DNA of 64,000 nt from Mycoplasma yeatsii GM274B (GTDB lineage: Bacteria > Bacillota_I > Bacilli_A > Mycoplasmatales > Mycoplasmataceae). The stretch spans positions 186,001-250,000 of the forward strand of contig NZ_CP007520.1 in NCBI RefSeq assembly GCF_000875755.1, given 5' to 3'. Position numbers and translations under genes: made by a program. Position 1 is the first letter of the stretch; every line of letters begins with the position of its first letter. Positions 30,049 to 43,544 of this stretch are shown here, piece by piece. A model generated the notes under the pieces. That model was not told the DNA's origin. It saw only the letters and a list, made by a program, of their open reading frames with translations, and searched no databases.

Positions 30049-32209
30049 TATATTAGATTCTTTAAATCCTCAACAATTATCAGCTGTAATAACTACTGAT
30101 AAACCAGTTAGAATTATTGCTGCAGCTGGTAGTGGTAAAACTAGAGTAATTACTGCAAAAGTTGCTTATTTAATTGAAAAAGCAAATATTAAAGCTTCTA
30201 GAATTTTAGCAGTTACTTTTACAAATAAAGCAGCTAATGAAATGAAAGAAAGAGTTTTAAATATTGTTCAAGATAATTCAAAATCTCCTTTCATTTCAAC
30301 TTTTCACTCTTGATGTTGTAGAGTTTTAAGAAGTGATGGAACTAATATAGGATTAGAAAAAAACTTTTCAATTATTGATTCAGATGATCAAAAAGCTATT
30401 ATTAAAAAATCTGTTAAAGAATCCAATTTAGTATTAACTGAAGAACAAAAAAAGATTTTTGATAAAAAGATTTTATATAGAATTAAAGAATGAAAAGAAA
30501 GCTTATACACTCCTAATGAAGCAATGGAAAACGCTTTTAATCCTATGGAAAGAAATTTTGCTGTAGTTTATAAATTATATGAACAAAAGCTTAAAGAATC
30601 TAATAGTTTAGATTTTGACGATCTACAAATTTATGTTTACAAATTATTTAAACAAAATGTTGAAATTTTACAAAAATGAAGAAATGCATATGATTATGTA
30701 ATGGTTGATGAGTTTCAAGATACTAATGAAATTCAATTTGAATTAATTAAATTTTTAACAAAAGATACCAATCATTTAACTGTTGTTGGAGATCCTGATC
30801 AAACAATATATTCATGACGTGGAGCTAAAGTTGATATTATTTTAAACTTTTCAAAAACTTATACTAATGCAATAACTATAAAACTTAATCAAAACTATCG
30901 TTCAACTCAACAAATAGTAAACATTTCAAATGCTTTAATCAGAAATAATAAAAATAGAGAAGAAAAAGAAGTTTTTACAAATAATAATTCAGGAAAAAAA
31001 GTTATTGTAAAAGAAGCTCAATCTCGTGAAGATGAAGCAAGATATGTTGCAAAACAAATAAAAGAATTAGTTAAACAAGGATATAGATATAAAGACTTTT
31101 TTGTTTTATATAGAATTAATGCTTGATCTCAAGAATTTGAAAAAGAATTTTACAATCAAAAAATACCTTTCCAATTAATTGGAGGAATTAAGTTTAGAGA
31201 AAGAAAAGTAATTAAAGATGCTATGGCATTTTTAAAAATGATTTCTATTAAAGATAACATTTCAAGTGAAAGAATTTTAGGTTTAATTCCTAAAGTTGGA
31301 TCAGTAACAATTAAAAAGATTGTTGATTTATGTGAAGAAAAAAATATTTCTATTTATGATTTGTTAGTAAATGATGATAAAACCGATCTTCATTTAATTA
31401 CAAAACAATTAGATTCATTATCTGAAACTTTAAAATCTGCAAATGAAATGTTTTTAAAAAACGAATCAGTTGAAGAGATCCTAAGATATTTATTAAGTAA
31501 AACTGGATATGAAGAAAAATTAAAAGTATTAAAAGATGAAGATAATATTGCAAACATTAATGCTTTATATGATCAATTAAGAAATTTTGAACTAGATTTT
31601 GATTATGAATATTATTTAGAAGAAAATAAATTAATTGCTTTTTTACAAGAAGAATCACTTACAGGAGACGCTGATCAACAAGTAGTTGAAGATAAAGTTT
31701 ATTTACTAACAGTGCATGCTGCTAAAGGTTTAGAAAATAAAGTTGTATTTGTTGTAGGTATTAATCAAGGAGTTCTTCCTTCAAAACTTTCAAATAATAT
31801 TCAATCAGAATTAGAAGAAGAAAGACGAACATTTTATGTTGCTTTAACAAGAGCTGAAGAGCAATTATTTATTACTTATGTTAAAGGTGAATATTCTTAT
31901 ATTATGAAATCTGAATTGCTACCAAGTAAGTTTATTTATGAATTAAATAAAGATCATTATGAATTTGAATCACAATTTATAAATAGTTTGAATTATCAAA
32001 AACAAGATTTTCATTCAAAAAGAATTTCTCCAATAATCAATCCAACACAATTTGTTGATTTTAAAGTTGGAGATATGGTTAATCACATCTTATTTGGTAA
32101 AGGTATCATTACAAATATAATTGGAAATCAACTTCAAATTGCTTTTGAAAATAAAGCTCACGGAACTACAAGTGTTGCAACAAATAATCCTGCATTAACA
32201 AAATTATAA
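30035..32209 (+). CDS. pcrA: ATP-dependent DNA helicase PcrA/UvrD
   Basis: Superfamily 1A 3'-5' helicase for repair and for clearing recombination intermediates, 724 aa. Motifs: Q motif LNPQQLSAV, Walker [11 protein letters not shown], Ia [85 protein letters not shown]. The C-terminal Tudor-like segment [19 protein letters not shown] binds RNA polymerase in PcrA. ATG 30035 is chosen over an in-frame GTG at 30023, which would start within MRKKMSI. Many Trp are TGA (30311, 30494, 30818). Confidence 0.95.
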
Positions 32210-32477
32210 TTACTATCACTTTTATATGTTTGTTAGTTTTAACGAATGTATAGAAGTTTTTATTTTTACAAAGTCTTGCATAATATAGCTTCTAAACAAT
32301 AAAAAACTCTAATCGCACATTCAATTCCTATACAAAGCCATATCTTTAAATAAATTATTTTGTACTCAATTTAACCAGACGCTTGCAAAAAAAAAAAAAA
32401 AAGTAGAATAGAAAATGTGCACCGATGTGTCTGCACCAATCTAAAATCGAATTTATATTTTGAAGGGTACAATTAAA
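32210..32477. other. Intergenic region with poly-A promoter and lipoprotein leader
   Basis: No reading frame. The first 170 bases hold nothing I recognise; there is no clear terminator hairpin after pcrA. The last part has the poly-A promoter (32383-32409) and a leader of about 60 nt ending in TGAAGGG, a fair ribosome-binding site. Confidence 0.5.
32383..32409 (+). promoter_or_regulatory. Poly-A spacer promoter of the lipoprotein gene
   Basis: TTGCAA (32383-32388), 16 A in total, G, TAGAAT (32404-32409). The spacer is 15 bases, two short of the optimum, so gain or loss of A by slippage should change promoter strength. The design matches the poly-A tract promoters that switch vlp genes in Mycoplasma hyorhinis. 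Confidence 0.72.
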
Positions 32478-33188
32478 ATGAAAAAATTATTAACAGTTTT
32501 AGGATCAGTTGCAATGGTTGCTACAACTGGAGCAGTTGCAGTAGCATGTAAAACTGAAGTTAAACAAGAAGATGTTGTTAAAAAATTAGAAAAAAATCTT
32601 GAAAAAGCATTTGATAAATTTGTTGAAAAATGTGGAGAAATTTTAAAAGAAATCGGATCAAAATCATTCACAGCTGAAGAAATTAAACAACTTGAAGCAA
32701 AAATTGAAGCTGAAGTTGCTAAATTAAAAACAAAAGTTGAAGGAAATGTAAATGATTCAGAACTTTTAGATAAAATTTTTGCAAACAATAAAGATAAAGG
32801 TCAAAAAGAAGATAATAAAAACTTCCCTGAAGCTAAGGGATGAAAAGACATTAAAGATGATTTTGAACAAGATTGATCTAATGAAAAAGTAGAAGCTAAA
32901 ATCAAAGAAATTCTTTCTAAAAAAGATTTAACTGAAGAAGAAAAAGAAGCTATTGTAGAATCAATTAAACAAAATGTTGAACTTATTAAAGCTGAATCAG
33001 AAGCAAAAGCTGACTTAGAAGCAGAACTTTTAGTTGATGAAACTCTACAAGGAAATTCAGCTCTTTTAGAAAAATTCAAAGATGCTTGAACAAAATACGA
33101 AGCAGCTAAAAAAGAATACAAACAAGATGTTGAAAAAGCATTAGCTGAATATAACAAAGAAATAGTTAAAGTAAAAGACTTAAAATAA
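32478..33188 (+). CDS. Small, probably phase-variable surface lipoprotein
   Basis: 236 aa. Signal peptide MKKLLTVLGSVAMVATTGAV with lipobox AVAVAC (Cys24). The mature part is almost entirely Lys/Glu-rich helix (KKLEKNLEKAFDKFVEKC, EEIKQLEAKIEAEVAKLK), probably coiled coil, with no known enzyme domain. ATG 32478 is favoured over the in-frame ATG at 32460 because it puts the ribosome-binding site upstream and gives a proper signal peptide. Three in-frame TGA are Trp. It sits alone between a variable-tract promoter and a terminator, the standard arrangement of switching lipoproteins in mycoplasmas. Function unknown. Confidence 0.85.
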
Positions 33189-33196
33189 TTTATGTT

Positions 33197-33219
33197 AAAG
33201 GTGCCAGAGCACCTTTTTT
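33197..33219 (+). terminator. Intrinsic terminator of the lipoprotein gene
   Basis: GC-rich stem AAAGGTGC / GCACCTTT with loop CAGA, followed by T-run. Confidence 0.85.
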
Positions 33220-33308
33220 AATTTGACAGCTAATTATATTTAATTGATATAAAATTGGTAAAAAGGTATAATAAATATGTTATATAAATTTTAGGAGGAA
33301 GATAAATA

Positions 33309-33578
33309 ATGGCGAAATTTACAGCTGTTATTACAGATAAAGTAGGATTACATGCAAGACCAGCTTCTGTGTTAGCCAAAGAAGCATCAAAATTCATTTC
33401 AAGTATTACAATTATTGCTGGTGAAAAAAAAGGTAATTTAAAATCAATTATGAATATAATGGCTATGGCTATTAAAACTGGTACAGAAGTAACTATTGAA
33501 GCTGATGGATCTGATGCCGATGATGCAATTGAAGCAGTTAAAAAAGCGATGGTTGAATCAGGTTTAATTGAAGGATAA
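33309..33578 (+). CDS. ptsH: Phosphocarrier protein HPr
   Basis: Passes phosphate from EI to the sugar-specific EII components of the phosphotransferase system. 89 aa with the phosphorylated His15 in GLHARPAS and the regulatory Ser46 in GNLKSIMNIMAM, the site for HPr kinase in low-GC Gram-positives and mollicutes. TTAGGAGGAAG lies 8 bases before the ATG. It is monocistronic: a terminator precedes and another follows. Confidence 0.97.
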   Translation: MAKFTAVITDKVGLHARPASVLAKEASKFISSITIIAGEKKGNLKSIMNIMAMAIKTGTEVTIEADGSDADDAIEAVKKAMVESGLIEG

Positions 33579-33591
33579 TTTAATTAATTTT

Positions 33592-33620
33592 AAAGCAACC
33601 ATTAGGTTGTTTTATTTATT
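33592..33620 (+). terminator. Intrinsic terminator after ptsH
   Basis: Stem AAGCAACC / GGTTGTTT with loop ATTA, then T-rich sequence. Confidence 0.65.
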
Positions 33621-33637
33621 TAAAGGAGAGCAAAAAA

Positions 33638-34612
33638 GTGTTTAAAAAAATCGCCAATTTCCAATTAAAATCTACAAATGTTGATGAAAAATATGGTTTT
33701 GACTTTTACAAATATAATGCTAAAGTTGAGGGAATCATAGTTTTATTATCAATAGTAATACTGCCTTTAATCACGCTAATATTTTTAAATGTATTCAAAA
33801 AGCAATTAAACATTAATGAAGAACAAATTCAATTAATTATTAGTGTTTCAAGTTTATTTTTTTCAACTATAGGTGGACTTATTTTTTGAAAATTACACCC
33901 GACATCATTTTTCAAAGCAGGAGTAGGTATATTGTTTATTTATCCTATTGCATTTTTAGTTATGGGAATTTTTTCATCAATATGTGCTCAAATAATTCCT
34001 GGTTTATTTGATAAAGAAAGTAAAAAAATAACAGCATGAGGAAGTGTATTTCAAACATTTATTCAACTAATTGCTGAAATTATTTTAATAATTTATGCAT
34101 TTTTAAAAATAGATGATCTAAAACAAAGAGTAAAATTAACATTAAAAGAAAATAAAAAACAATTAATCATTGTAGTTGTTGTTTTTACAGTAGTAATGTT
34201 TTTATTAGGAAATGTATTATATGGAATTATAGCTAATAAACTAGGATTAGGACAATCTGAAAATCAACAAAATCTAATTGAACCATTAAAAGATAAACAA
34301 ACAAAAGTAATTTATATAATTCTTTTACTAATTTTTACAGTATTTGTTGCTCCATTATTTGAAGAAATTATCACAAGAAATGCGATATTCACAGCAGTTG
34401 GATCTAGATGATTATCAATTGTAATTTCTATGTTATTTTTTGGAATTATGCACGTTGGATCAGGTGATATTTGAAATATTACTCCATATCTTTTAGGTGG
34501 TTTATTTTTAAGTTTAGCTTTTGATTTTACACGTGGTAATATTACTTATTCATGATTAATTCACTCAACTTATAACTTAATTTCTTTAATAATAACAATA
34601 TCAACTAATTAA
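33638..34612 (+). CDS. CPBP-family intramembrane metalloprotease-like protein
   Basis: 324 aa with about eight transmembrane segments. The three CPBP (Abi/CAAX-like) motifs are present in the C-terminal third: EExxxR-type FEEIITRN near residue 245, FGIMH near 270 and the final His in WLIHSTYN near 308. Such proteins cleave within membranes or process peptides; the target here is unknown. The start is GTG with AAAGGAGAG 6 bases upstream; no ATG is available. TGA codons at 33887, 34037, 34406 and 34553 read as Trp. Confidence 0.85.
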
Positions 34613-34624
34613 TTTAGGAGAAGT

Positions 34625-35527
34625 ATGACAAAATTTTGTATTAATAAAAATGATGAAAATCAAACATTATTTAAATTTCTAAAAAAGACATATTCAACAA
34701 CACCAATTTCTGTTATTTATAAATGATTAAGAAAAGGTGATATTAAAGTTAATTCAAAAAGAATTAAAGATAAACATTTCATTTTAAAATCAAATGATAT
34801 TGTTGAAGTTTATGATTCAAATAAACCTGTAATTAGAGATAATTTTAATTACATAAAAAATGTTAAATTAGATATTTGTTATGAAGATGATAATTTAATT
34901 ATTGTTAATAAAGAAGCTAATTTAGAAATGCATTCTACATACAATGTTTGTTTAGATGATATGATTAAGTCTTATTTAGTAGATAAAAATCAATACGATC
35001 CTTTAAATGAAAATTCATTTGTAATTTCTCATGTTCATCGATTAGATAAATTAACTTCAGGTCTTGTAATATATGCAAAAAACAAACAGTCATCAGAAAT
35101 ATTGATGGATGCAATACAGAATAAAGATAAAATAGAAAAATATTATCTTGCTTTAACTTCACATGATTGAACGTTAGATAACACAGTTGTATTAGAAGGT
35201 TGAATAAATTATGATTCAGAAATAAAAAAATCAATCTTTTCAACTGAAATGTTAGATAACTATAAGTATTGTAAAACTGAGTTTAATATGATTAAAAAGA
35301 ATTTAATTTTAGTAAAATTAATAACAGGAAGAAAACACCAAATAAGATCCATGTTAAGTCATTTAAAAAATCCAATTTTAAATGACTTTAGATATGGTGG
35401 TAGAAAAATTAACGATGAAAAAATAATTTATTTATCTGCAAGCAAATTAGTTTTTCATAATTTAGAAAAACCATTAGATTATTTAAATGAAAAAATAATA
35501 GAATTTATTCCTAAATGAGCTAATTAA
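34625..35527 (+). CDS. RluA/RluC/RluD-family 23S rRNA pseudouridine synthase
   Basis: 300 aa. Residues about 10-60 are an S4-like RNA-binding domain (WLRKGDIKVNSKRIKDK). The synthase domain begins YEDDNLIIVNKEANLEMH and has the catalytic Asp in VHRLDKLTSGL near residue 142, then LVKLITGRKHQIRSMLSHL and ILNDFRYGG. The exact uridines modified cannot be assigned; most mollicutes keep one or two members of this family. It starts 13 bases after the protease gene with TTTAGGAG. TGA at 34724, 35167, 35201 and 35516 are Trp. Confidence 0.9.
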
Positions 35528-35540
35528 AGGAGATGTAAAA

Positions 35541-37496
35541 GTGAAGACATCAGCTAAATATGGAGTTTTTAGTGCCCTTATAGGGGTTATTATTTCTCTT
35601 ACAAATATGTTGATTCAATTCTTAATGATATTTTGAATTCTAAAAACTTTTGGTCCTGAAATAAACGGGTATATTAGAATTAGTATATCTTTATCATTAA
35701 TTGCTGGTTCAGCTGAAGGATCATTAGCTATAGCAACTATTGTCATGCTTATGAGACCAATTTCAGAAGGTGATTGAATTTCAGCAAACGAAGTCTTTTC
35801 AACAGCTAAAAGAAAATATAATAACAACATTATCACAGGTTTTACATTAGTTCTTCTTTTATCTATTTTATATCCTTTAGAAATTGCTTTAGCTCCAGCA
35901 ATTATCAACAACAAACCTGCTAATTGATCATTAAATTTCACTTCTCCATCAGGTAATGCAACTAGTTTAAATTTTTGAGAATTAAGTTTAATATTTTTTA
36001 TTTTTGGGTTTAAACAAACATTATCAACTGGATTATTTGGTGTTTATGAAAATATTTTAAGAGCCGATCAAAGAAACGGAAGTAGACGTTTAGCAATATT
36101 GTTTTCTGATATTTTAGTATTTGGATTATTTTTTATAGGTTTAAATAGTTATCTAACAATTAGAGATAATTATTCACCTGTTTATATCTTTTTAATCTTT
36201 TTACTTTATCCTTTTGTTAGAGGATTTTTAATAAAACAATATGTAAAAATCAAATATCCTTGATTGAAATTCTACCGAGATTTTAACAACTCTCATCTAG
36301 CAAGAAGATCCTTTAAAATTTTCTGATCTGAAATAGGATTTTCAATATTAAGAAATGCTGACATTTTAGTTCTATTCTTAGCATTAGGTTCATCAGCACT
36401 GGAAGTTACATCTTTACTATCTCTTTATATGGTAGTTGGTGTAAATATTAGAATTATTATGTCTACTTTAATTACTTCTTTTAGAGAGTACTTCTTAAGT
36501 ATTATTATTAAAAATGGTCGATTAGATTGAAAATCATATATTAATTATGAACTTTATACTTATGTTGTAGCCGTATTGAGTTTTGCAACAATTGGTATGT
36601 TAACTCCTTATGTTGTTTCAGGTTTATTTTCATCAATTATTAGAGATAATAGTAAAATTAATAACCAAGCAATTGAGTTTGTGTTTTCAAGATTTACATT
36701 CTCATTAATGTACGCACTTTCAACAAGTTTAATTATTATTTTAGATGGTAAGTTTTCTTTAATTCAAGCAAAAGGTATGAATAAAGCTATTGCAAAATCT
36801 ATTAATATTATTGCTGGACTTTATTTAGTAATTTCTTATCTAATAGTTTTAGTTGTAGCTAGATTTTTAGTTGATGATCAAAAGAAAATATCAACAATTT
36901 TAATTGTGTTTTATACTTTTAAATCATTATTTATAACAATTGCTTATTTATATTTATGAATCTTTACATGAGATAAATTAGTATATATTGCTAAGTTTAG
37001 TTCTATTTTACAAAACTTTATTTACTTATTTGTTGGAGTGATTACTTCATGATTTACAACTATCTTTTTAGTAGCTTCAATCATACCTATTAAAGGGACA
37101 AATGTTTTATTACCTGATTTATTTAAAGTTATATCAATAACATTAACAATGGGATTTATTGTAGCAATTTTACTTCCTATTATCATAAGACCTTCAGTTG
37201 GTATTGGTATATTTTTAGGTTTACCAATTATTAAACAAATAGTTAAAAAACAACAATATGATAATAAAATTAAACGTTTTATTGCTGAAGGAATTGATAC
37301 AGGTAAAATGTTAGAACAACAACAATTATTAGTTAAATTTATGTCAGGATTTAACGATTATGATGAAGATAGTGTGATTGATCAAAAAGAATTTAAATAT
37401 TTAAAACATAAAGAAAAACCTAAAATTTATACTTTAAAAAATACGGATCTAGATTTAGATCAAGATAAAGAAATTGAACATGATTTTGGAGAATAG
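35541..37496 (+). CDS. Polytopic membrane protein, MOP/flippase-like
   Basis: 651 aa with about 14 transmembrane segments and a hydrophilic, acidic C-terminus (DYDEDSVIDQKEFKYLK, IEHDFGE). The topology and the N-terminal segment with GPEINGYIRISISLS resemble the multidrug/oligosaccharidyl-lipid/polysaccharide (MOP) flippase superfamily, but there is no decisive motif. A role in exporting lipid-linked glycans is possible. The start is GTG with AAAGGAG at the right distance, since the nearby ATG is followed at once by a stop. It ends 2 bases before ligA, so translation is likely coupled. Confidence 0.7.
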
Positions 37497-37498
37497 AT

Positions 37499-39505
<2,007 letters not shown>

Positions 39506-39507
39506 TA

Positions 39508-39804
39508 ATGAAAGATGTTATAGATATAAATTATTTAAAATCGCTTGCCAAAGATATTATGTTAGAAGCAAACGATCAAGAATTAGACTATATATTATCT
39601 GTTGAAGAATCAATTTTAGAAAAACTTAAAAAAGTAACAAGTATTGACACAACAAATGTAGAACCAACATTTTACCCTTTAAAAGATATTCATAATTTTT
39701 TAAGAGAAGATAACAACCCAGAAGTTATTGATCAAGAATGCATTTTAAAAAATGCTCCTACTAGTAAAGATGAATGTGTAACTATAGCAAAGGTGGTTAA
39801 TTAA
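39508..39804 (+). CDS. gatC: Aspartyl/glutamyl-tRNA amidotransferase subunit C
   Basis: 98-aa stabilising subunit that wraps around GatA and GatB. The family features are the N-terminal YLKSLAKDIMLEANDQEL helix and the DIHNFLREDN segment. It is the first of three tightly packed genes (gatC-gatA-gatB), each separated by one or two bases. The operon makes Gln-tRNA-Gln (and possibly Asn-tRNA-Asn) by transamidation; no glutaminyl-tRNA synthetase gene was seen in this window. Confidence 0.93.
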   Translation: MKDVIDINYLKSLAKDIMLEANDQELDYILSVEESILEKLKKVTSIDTTNVEPTFYPLKDIHNFLREDNNPEVIDQECILKNAPTSKDECVTIAKVVN

Positions 39805-39805
39805 G

Positions 39806-41260
39806 ATGGATTATAAATCTAAAAGTATATTAGAATTACATGATGATTTAGTTAATAAAAGAACAACTGCAACAGATTTAGCTAAAAAAGTTATAAGAGA
39901 ATTAAAAAACGAATTAGACTCAAATGCTATTAATTACATAGCTGAAACTCAAGCTTTAGAACAAGCTAAACAAATTGATGCTAATTTTGATGCAGATAAT
40001 ATTTTATGTGGTATTCCATATTTATCAAAAGATAATTTTTCAACTAAAGATATTCCTACTACTTCATCATCAAATATTTTAGAAGGATATATTCCACCTT
40101 TTTCAGCAACTTTAATTGAAAAATTAGATCAAAATAAAGCTGTATTATTAGGAAAAACTGCTTTAGATGAATTAGGAATGGGTGGAACTGGTCTTTACTC
40201 ATGTAATGGAAAAATAGTTAATCCAAGAGATAAACGTCGATTAGTTGGAGGATCAAGTTCAGGATCTGCTTATTTAGTTGCTAAAGGAATTATTCCATTT
40301 GCAACAGCATCTGATACTGGAGATTCAATTAGAAAACCTGCAAGTTATAACGGTATTGTTGGGTTCAAACCAACATATGGAGCAATTTCAAGATATGGAT
40401 TATTACCTTATGCTCCAAGTTTAGATACAGCAGGATTCTTTACTAGAAATGTTGATGATATGGCAGTTTTATGTGATGCTAGTTTCGCATATGATGTTAA
40501 AGACTTTACATCAACTAAAATTGAATCATCTGATTTTTATAAACAAATTGATTCTTTTGATAAAACAAAAACTTTTGGTTATATAACTAATGTAATTGAT
40601 GCTTTAGATGATGATCATAAAGAAAAATATTTAGAACTTTTCAAAAAATTAGAAAATCAAGGATATACTGTTAAAGCGATTGATTTTAGACAAGATTTAT
40701 TAGATGCATTATCACCTGTTTATATGATGATTTCATTTAGTGAAGCGGTTTCAACTAATGCTAATTTAGATGGAATTAAATTTGGAAGTAGAGTTGAAGG
40801 ACAAGATTATACTGAAGTTATGACTAAAACAAGAAGTCAAAAATTTGGTTCAGTTGTAAAAAGACGTTTCTTAATCGGTTCATTAAACTTAAAACGTGAA
40901 AATCAAATTAAATATTTAAATAAAGCTAAAAAAGTTAGAACACTAATTAATCAAGCGGTTGATGAAATGTTTAATGAAATTGATATTTTATTATTACCAC
41001 CTTCAAGATCTATTGCTCCATTAATTGATGGCGCTCAAGAAGTTGATGAAAATTCACAAGAAAATGAATTTTTAGATGATGTTTTAATGCTTGCAAACTT
41101 TTCAGGAGCTCCATCAATTACAATTCCATTTTTCGAATATGATGAAATGCCAATCGGTATTAACTTAACAACTAAAGTAAAATCAGATCTATTAACTTTA
41201 CAAGCAGCAAAAACACTAGAAAACATTATCGGTATTAAAAACCAAATAGTGGAGGACTAA
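39806..41260 (+). CDS. gatA: Aspartyl/glutamyl-tRNA amidotransferase subunit A
   Basis: Amidase subunit that releases ammonia from glutamine, 484 aa. The Ser-cis-Ser-Lys triad is visible: Lys in PYLSKDNFS near residue 74, Ser in ATASDTGDSIRKPAS near 173 and the GGSSSGSAYLVA signature near 150. No TGA codon interrupts it. AAAGGTGG precedes the start inside the end of gatC. Confidence 0.97.
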   Translation: MDYKSKSILELHDDLVNKRTTATDLAKKVIRELKNELDSNAINYIAETQALEQAKQIDANFDADNILCGIPYLSKDNFSTKDIPTTSSSNILEGYIPPFSATLIEKLDQNKAVLLGKTALDELGMGGTGLYSCNGKIVNPRDKRRLVGGSSSGSAYLVAKGIIPFATASDTGDSIRKPASYNGIVGFKPTYGAISRYGLLPYAPSLDTAGFFTRNVDDMAVLCDASFAYDVKDFTSTKIESSDFYKQIDSFDKTKTFGYITNVIDALDDDHKEKYLELFKKLENQGYTVKAIDFRQDLLDALSPVYMMISFSEAVSTNANLDGIKFGSRVEGQDYTEVMTKTRSQKFGSVVKRRFLIGSLNLKRENQIKYLNKAKKVRTLINQAVDEMFNEIDILLLPPSRSIAPLIDGAQEVDENSQENEFLDDVLMLANFSGAPSITIPFFEYDEMPIGINLTTKVKSDLLTLQAAKTLENIIGIKNQIVED

Positions 41261-41261
41261 G

Positions 41262-42701
41262 ATGAACAATTTTGAACTTATTATTGGTATTGAAAATCAC
41301 GTTGAATTAAAAACAAATACAAAGATGTTTTCTGCTGCTCCTGTTAGTTTTGGTATGAAACCAAATACTCAAGTTAATGAAGTTGATATGGCTTATCCAG
41401 GAAGTTTACCAACTGTTAATAAAAAAGGTGTTGAATTAGCGTTATTAGCATGTAATGCATTAGATATGAAAATTGATAATCTATTAAGATTTGATAGAAA
41501 AAATTACTTTTATCCTGATTTAACTAAAGGATTTCAAATTACTCAACAATTTCATCCGATAGGAACAGACGGGAAATTAGAAATAACTTTACCAGATAAT
41601 AGTAAAAAAGTAATTGAAATTGAACGTTTACATATTGAAGAAGACACTGCAAAACAAGTTCATAAAGACGATTTAACTTATATAGATTACAACCGTGCTG
41701 GAGTAGGGCTAATTGAAATAGTGACTAAACCAGTTATGAGAAGTGCTGATGAAGCTTGTGCTTATGTTGAAAAATTAAGAGAAGTATTATTATTTTTAAA
41801 TGTAAGTGATGTAAAAATGAATGAAGGATCATTAAGAACTGATTTAAATATTTCAATCAGACCATTAGGATCTAAATCATTTTCAAATAAAGTAGAAATT
41901 AAAAACTTAAACTCAATTTCAAACATCAGAAAAGCTATTGAATTTGAATTAAATAGACAAAGAGAAATTATTCTATCAAACAAAATCGTTGAACAAGAAA
42001 CAAGAAGATTTGATGATCAAACTAATTCAACTGTTTTAATGAGAAGTAAAAGTGATGCATTAGATTATCGTTACTTTAGAGAACCTAACATTTTACCAAT
42101 TCAATTAGATGAAAAATGAATTGAAAAAGTAATTCAAAACTCACCTGAATTAGCAGATCAAAAACGTTTAAGATATGTTAATGATCTAGGTTTAAGTTTA
42201 GATGATACAAACATTATTTTAACTAGTTTAGAAATGACTGAGTTTTTTGAAAAAACAATTAAATTAACAACTAATTGTGTTAAAGTTTCTAAAATGTTAA
42301 TTTCAGAAGTTCAATCAAAACTAAATCTAGAAAACATTACTATTAATCAAACTAAACTAACACCAGAAAGTTTAGCAACTGTTATTAATATGATTGATAA
42401 TGGAATTATTTCATCAAAACAAACAAAAGTGATTATGCCTATTATTTTTGAATCAGACAAAGAAACAGTTGAACAAATAATTGATAGATTAGGATTAAAA
42501 CTAATTTCTGATCCTAACCAAATTAAAGAAATGTTAAAACCTATTTTTGAACAAAATAAAGAATTATTAACTCAATATGACTCACGTCCAGAAAGAGTTA
42601 TTAAAACAATAATGGGACAATTAATGAAAATTAGTAACGGTAATGTTAACCCTGATTTAGCAAATAACATTATTATAGATACTATCAAAGAACTTATATA
42701 A
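41262..42701 (+). CDS. gatB: Aspartyl/glutamyl-tRNA amidotransferase subunit B
   Basis: Kinase-like and tRNA-binding subunit that activates the misacylated glutamate or aspartate, 479 aa. Starts NFELIIGIENHVELKTNTKMF, contains the signature FDRKNYFYPDLTKGFQITQ and DYNRAGVGLIEIVT, and ends in the YqeY-like helical tail (QTKVIMPIIF ... RVIKTIMGQLMKISNGNVNP). One TGA at 42117 is Trp. GTGGAGGA overlaps the gatA stop. A terminator follows, shared with ktrA on the other strand. Confidence 0.97.
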
Positions 42702-42705
42702 AAGA

Positions 42706-42736
42706 AAAACTTCTGTTACTAACAGAAGTTTTTTAT
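42706..42736. terminator. Bidirectional terminator between gatB and ktrA
   Basis: Stem AAAACTTCTGTT / AACAGAAGTTTT with loop ACT, flanked by A-run and T-run, so it can serve both convergent genes. Confidence 0.85.
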
Positions 42737-42743
42737 TTATCAA

Positions 42744-43445
42744 TTATGCTTCATCTTCGTCATCTTCACCTTGAACTTTTTTAGCTAACATATTAATGAT
42801 TGTATTTTTAGCAAACACTAATAATAAGTCACCTTCTCTTAGTTCAGTGTAATCATCAGGTAAGATAATTTTTCCTTTATGTTTAATTTGAATAATATTA
42901 AAGTCTTTATTAGCTGATAGTCCGATTTCTTGAATTGTTTTATCAAAAATATCAGGGTTAGATACTTCAAGAGTTGATGAAACAAATTCGTTATCGATAG
43001 TTTGAACATCAAGATCAAAATCAATGTTAAATAGAATTCTAGTTGCTGTAATTTTTCCTGCAACTTTATCTGGAATAACAATTTGATTTTCGCTTAATCC
43101 TAGAGCTAATAAAATTCTTTTTTGGTTTTCATCTCTTGCTCTTACTATGATTTTTTTACATTCTAAATCTATTAAATTTAAAACAGTTGCTAGTGAATCT
43201 TCAACATCTCCAATTGATACAATTACTGCATCATAAGATTGAATTCCTTCTTTTTCTAAGGCTTTTTTGTTTGTTGAGTTTATAACAGCTGAATCAACTG
43301 TACTAAATTCAGAAAGATATAAATTCATCTTGTGTTCATCAAAATCAAATACTTTTACTGATTGACGTTTTTCAACTAATGATGAAATCATAGATAGTGC
43401 AAAATTAGAAATACCAATAAATGCAAAGCTTTGTTTTCCTGCCAT
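42744..43445 (-). CDS. ktrA: K+ uptake regulator KtrA/TrkA (RCK_N + RCK_C)
   Basis: 233-aa cytosolic gating subunit. The Rossmann RCK_N domain (FAFIGISNFALSMISSL, VKVFDFDEHKM, YDAVIVSIGDVEDSLATVL) binds ATP/ADP; the first glycine motif is GISNFA rather than GxGxxG, somewhat divergent. The C-terminal RCK_C domain includes FNIIQIKHKGKIILPDDYTELREGDLLLVF. An acidic tail (EDDEDEA) follows. It is divergent from ktrB, 99 bases away, which encodes its membrane partner. AGAGGTAT precedes the start. Confidence 0.93.
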   Translation of the reverse strand: MAGKQSFAFIGISNFALSMISSLVEKRQSVKVFDFDEHKMNLYLSEFSTVDSAVINSTNKKALEKEGIQSYDAVIVSIGDVEDSLATVLNLIDLECKKIIVRARDENQKRILLALGLSENQIVIPDKVAGKITATRILFNIDFDLDVQTIDNEFVSSTLEVSNPDIFDKTIQEIGLSANKDFNIIQIKHKGKIILPDDYTELREGDLLLVFAKNTIINMLAKKVQGEDDEDEA

Positions 43446-43544
43446 GTTTCATACCTCTTTAACTATTTAAATTATACATTCTTTTATAGTGATATAATAA
43501 TATCATTGAAAAGATAAAAAAATAGTTACAAAAGAGATGAGTTT
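43446..43544. promoter_or_regulatory. Divergent ktrA/ktrB promoter region
   Basis: 99 bases between the two divergent start codons. TATAAT at 43493-43498 can serve ktrB; on the other strand TATAATTT near 43465 can serve ktrA. Both genes can thus be controlled from one region. Confidence 0.5.
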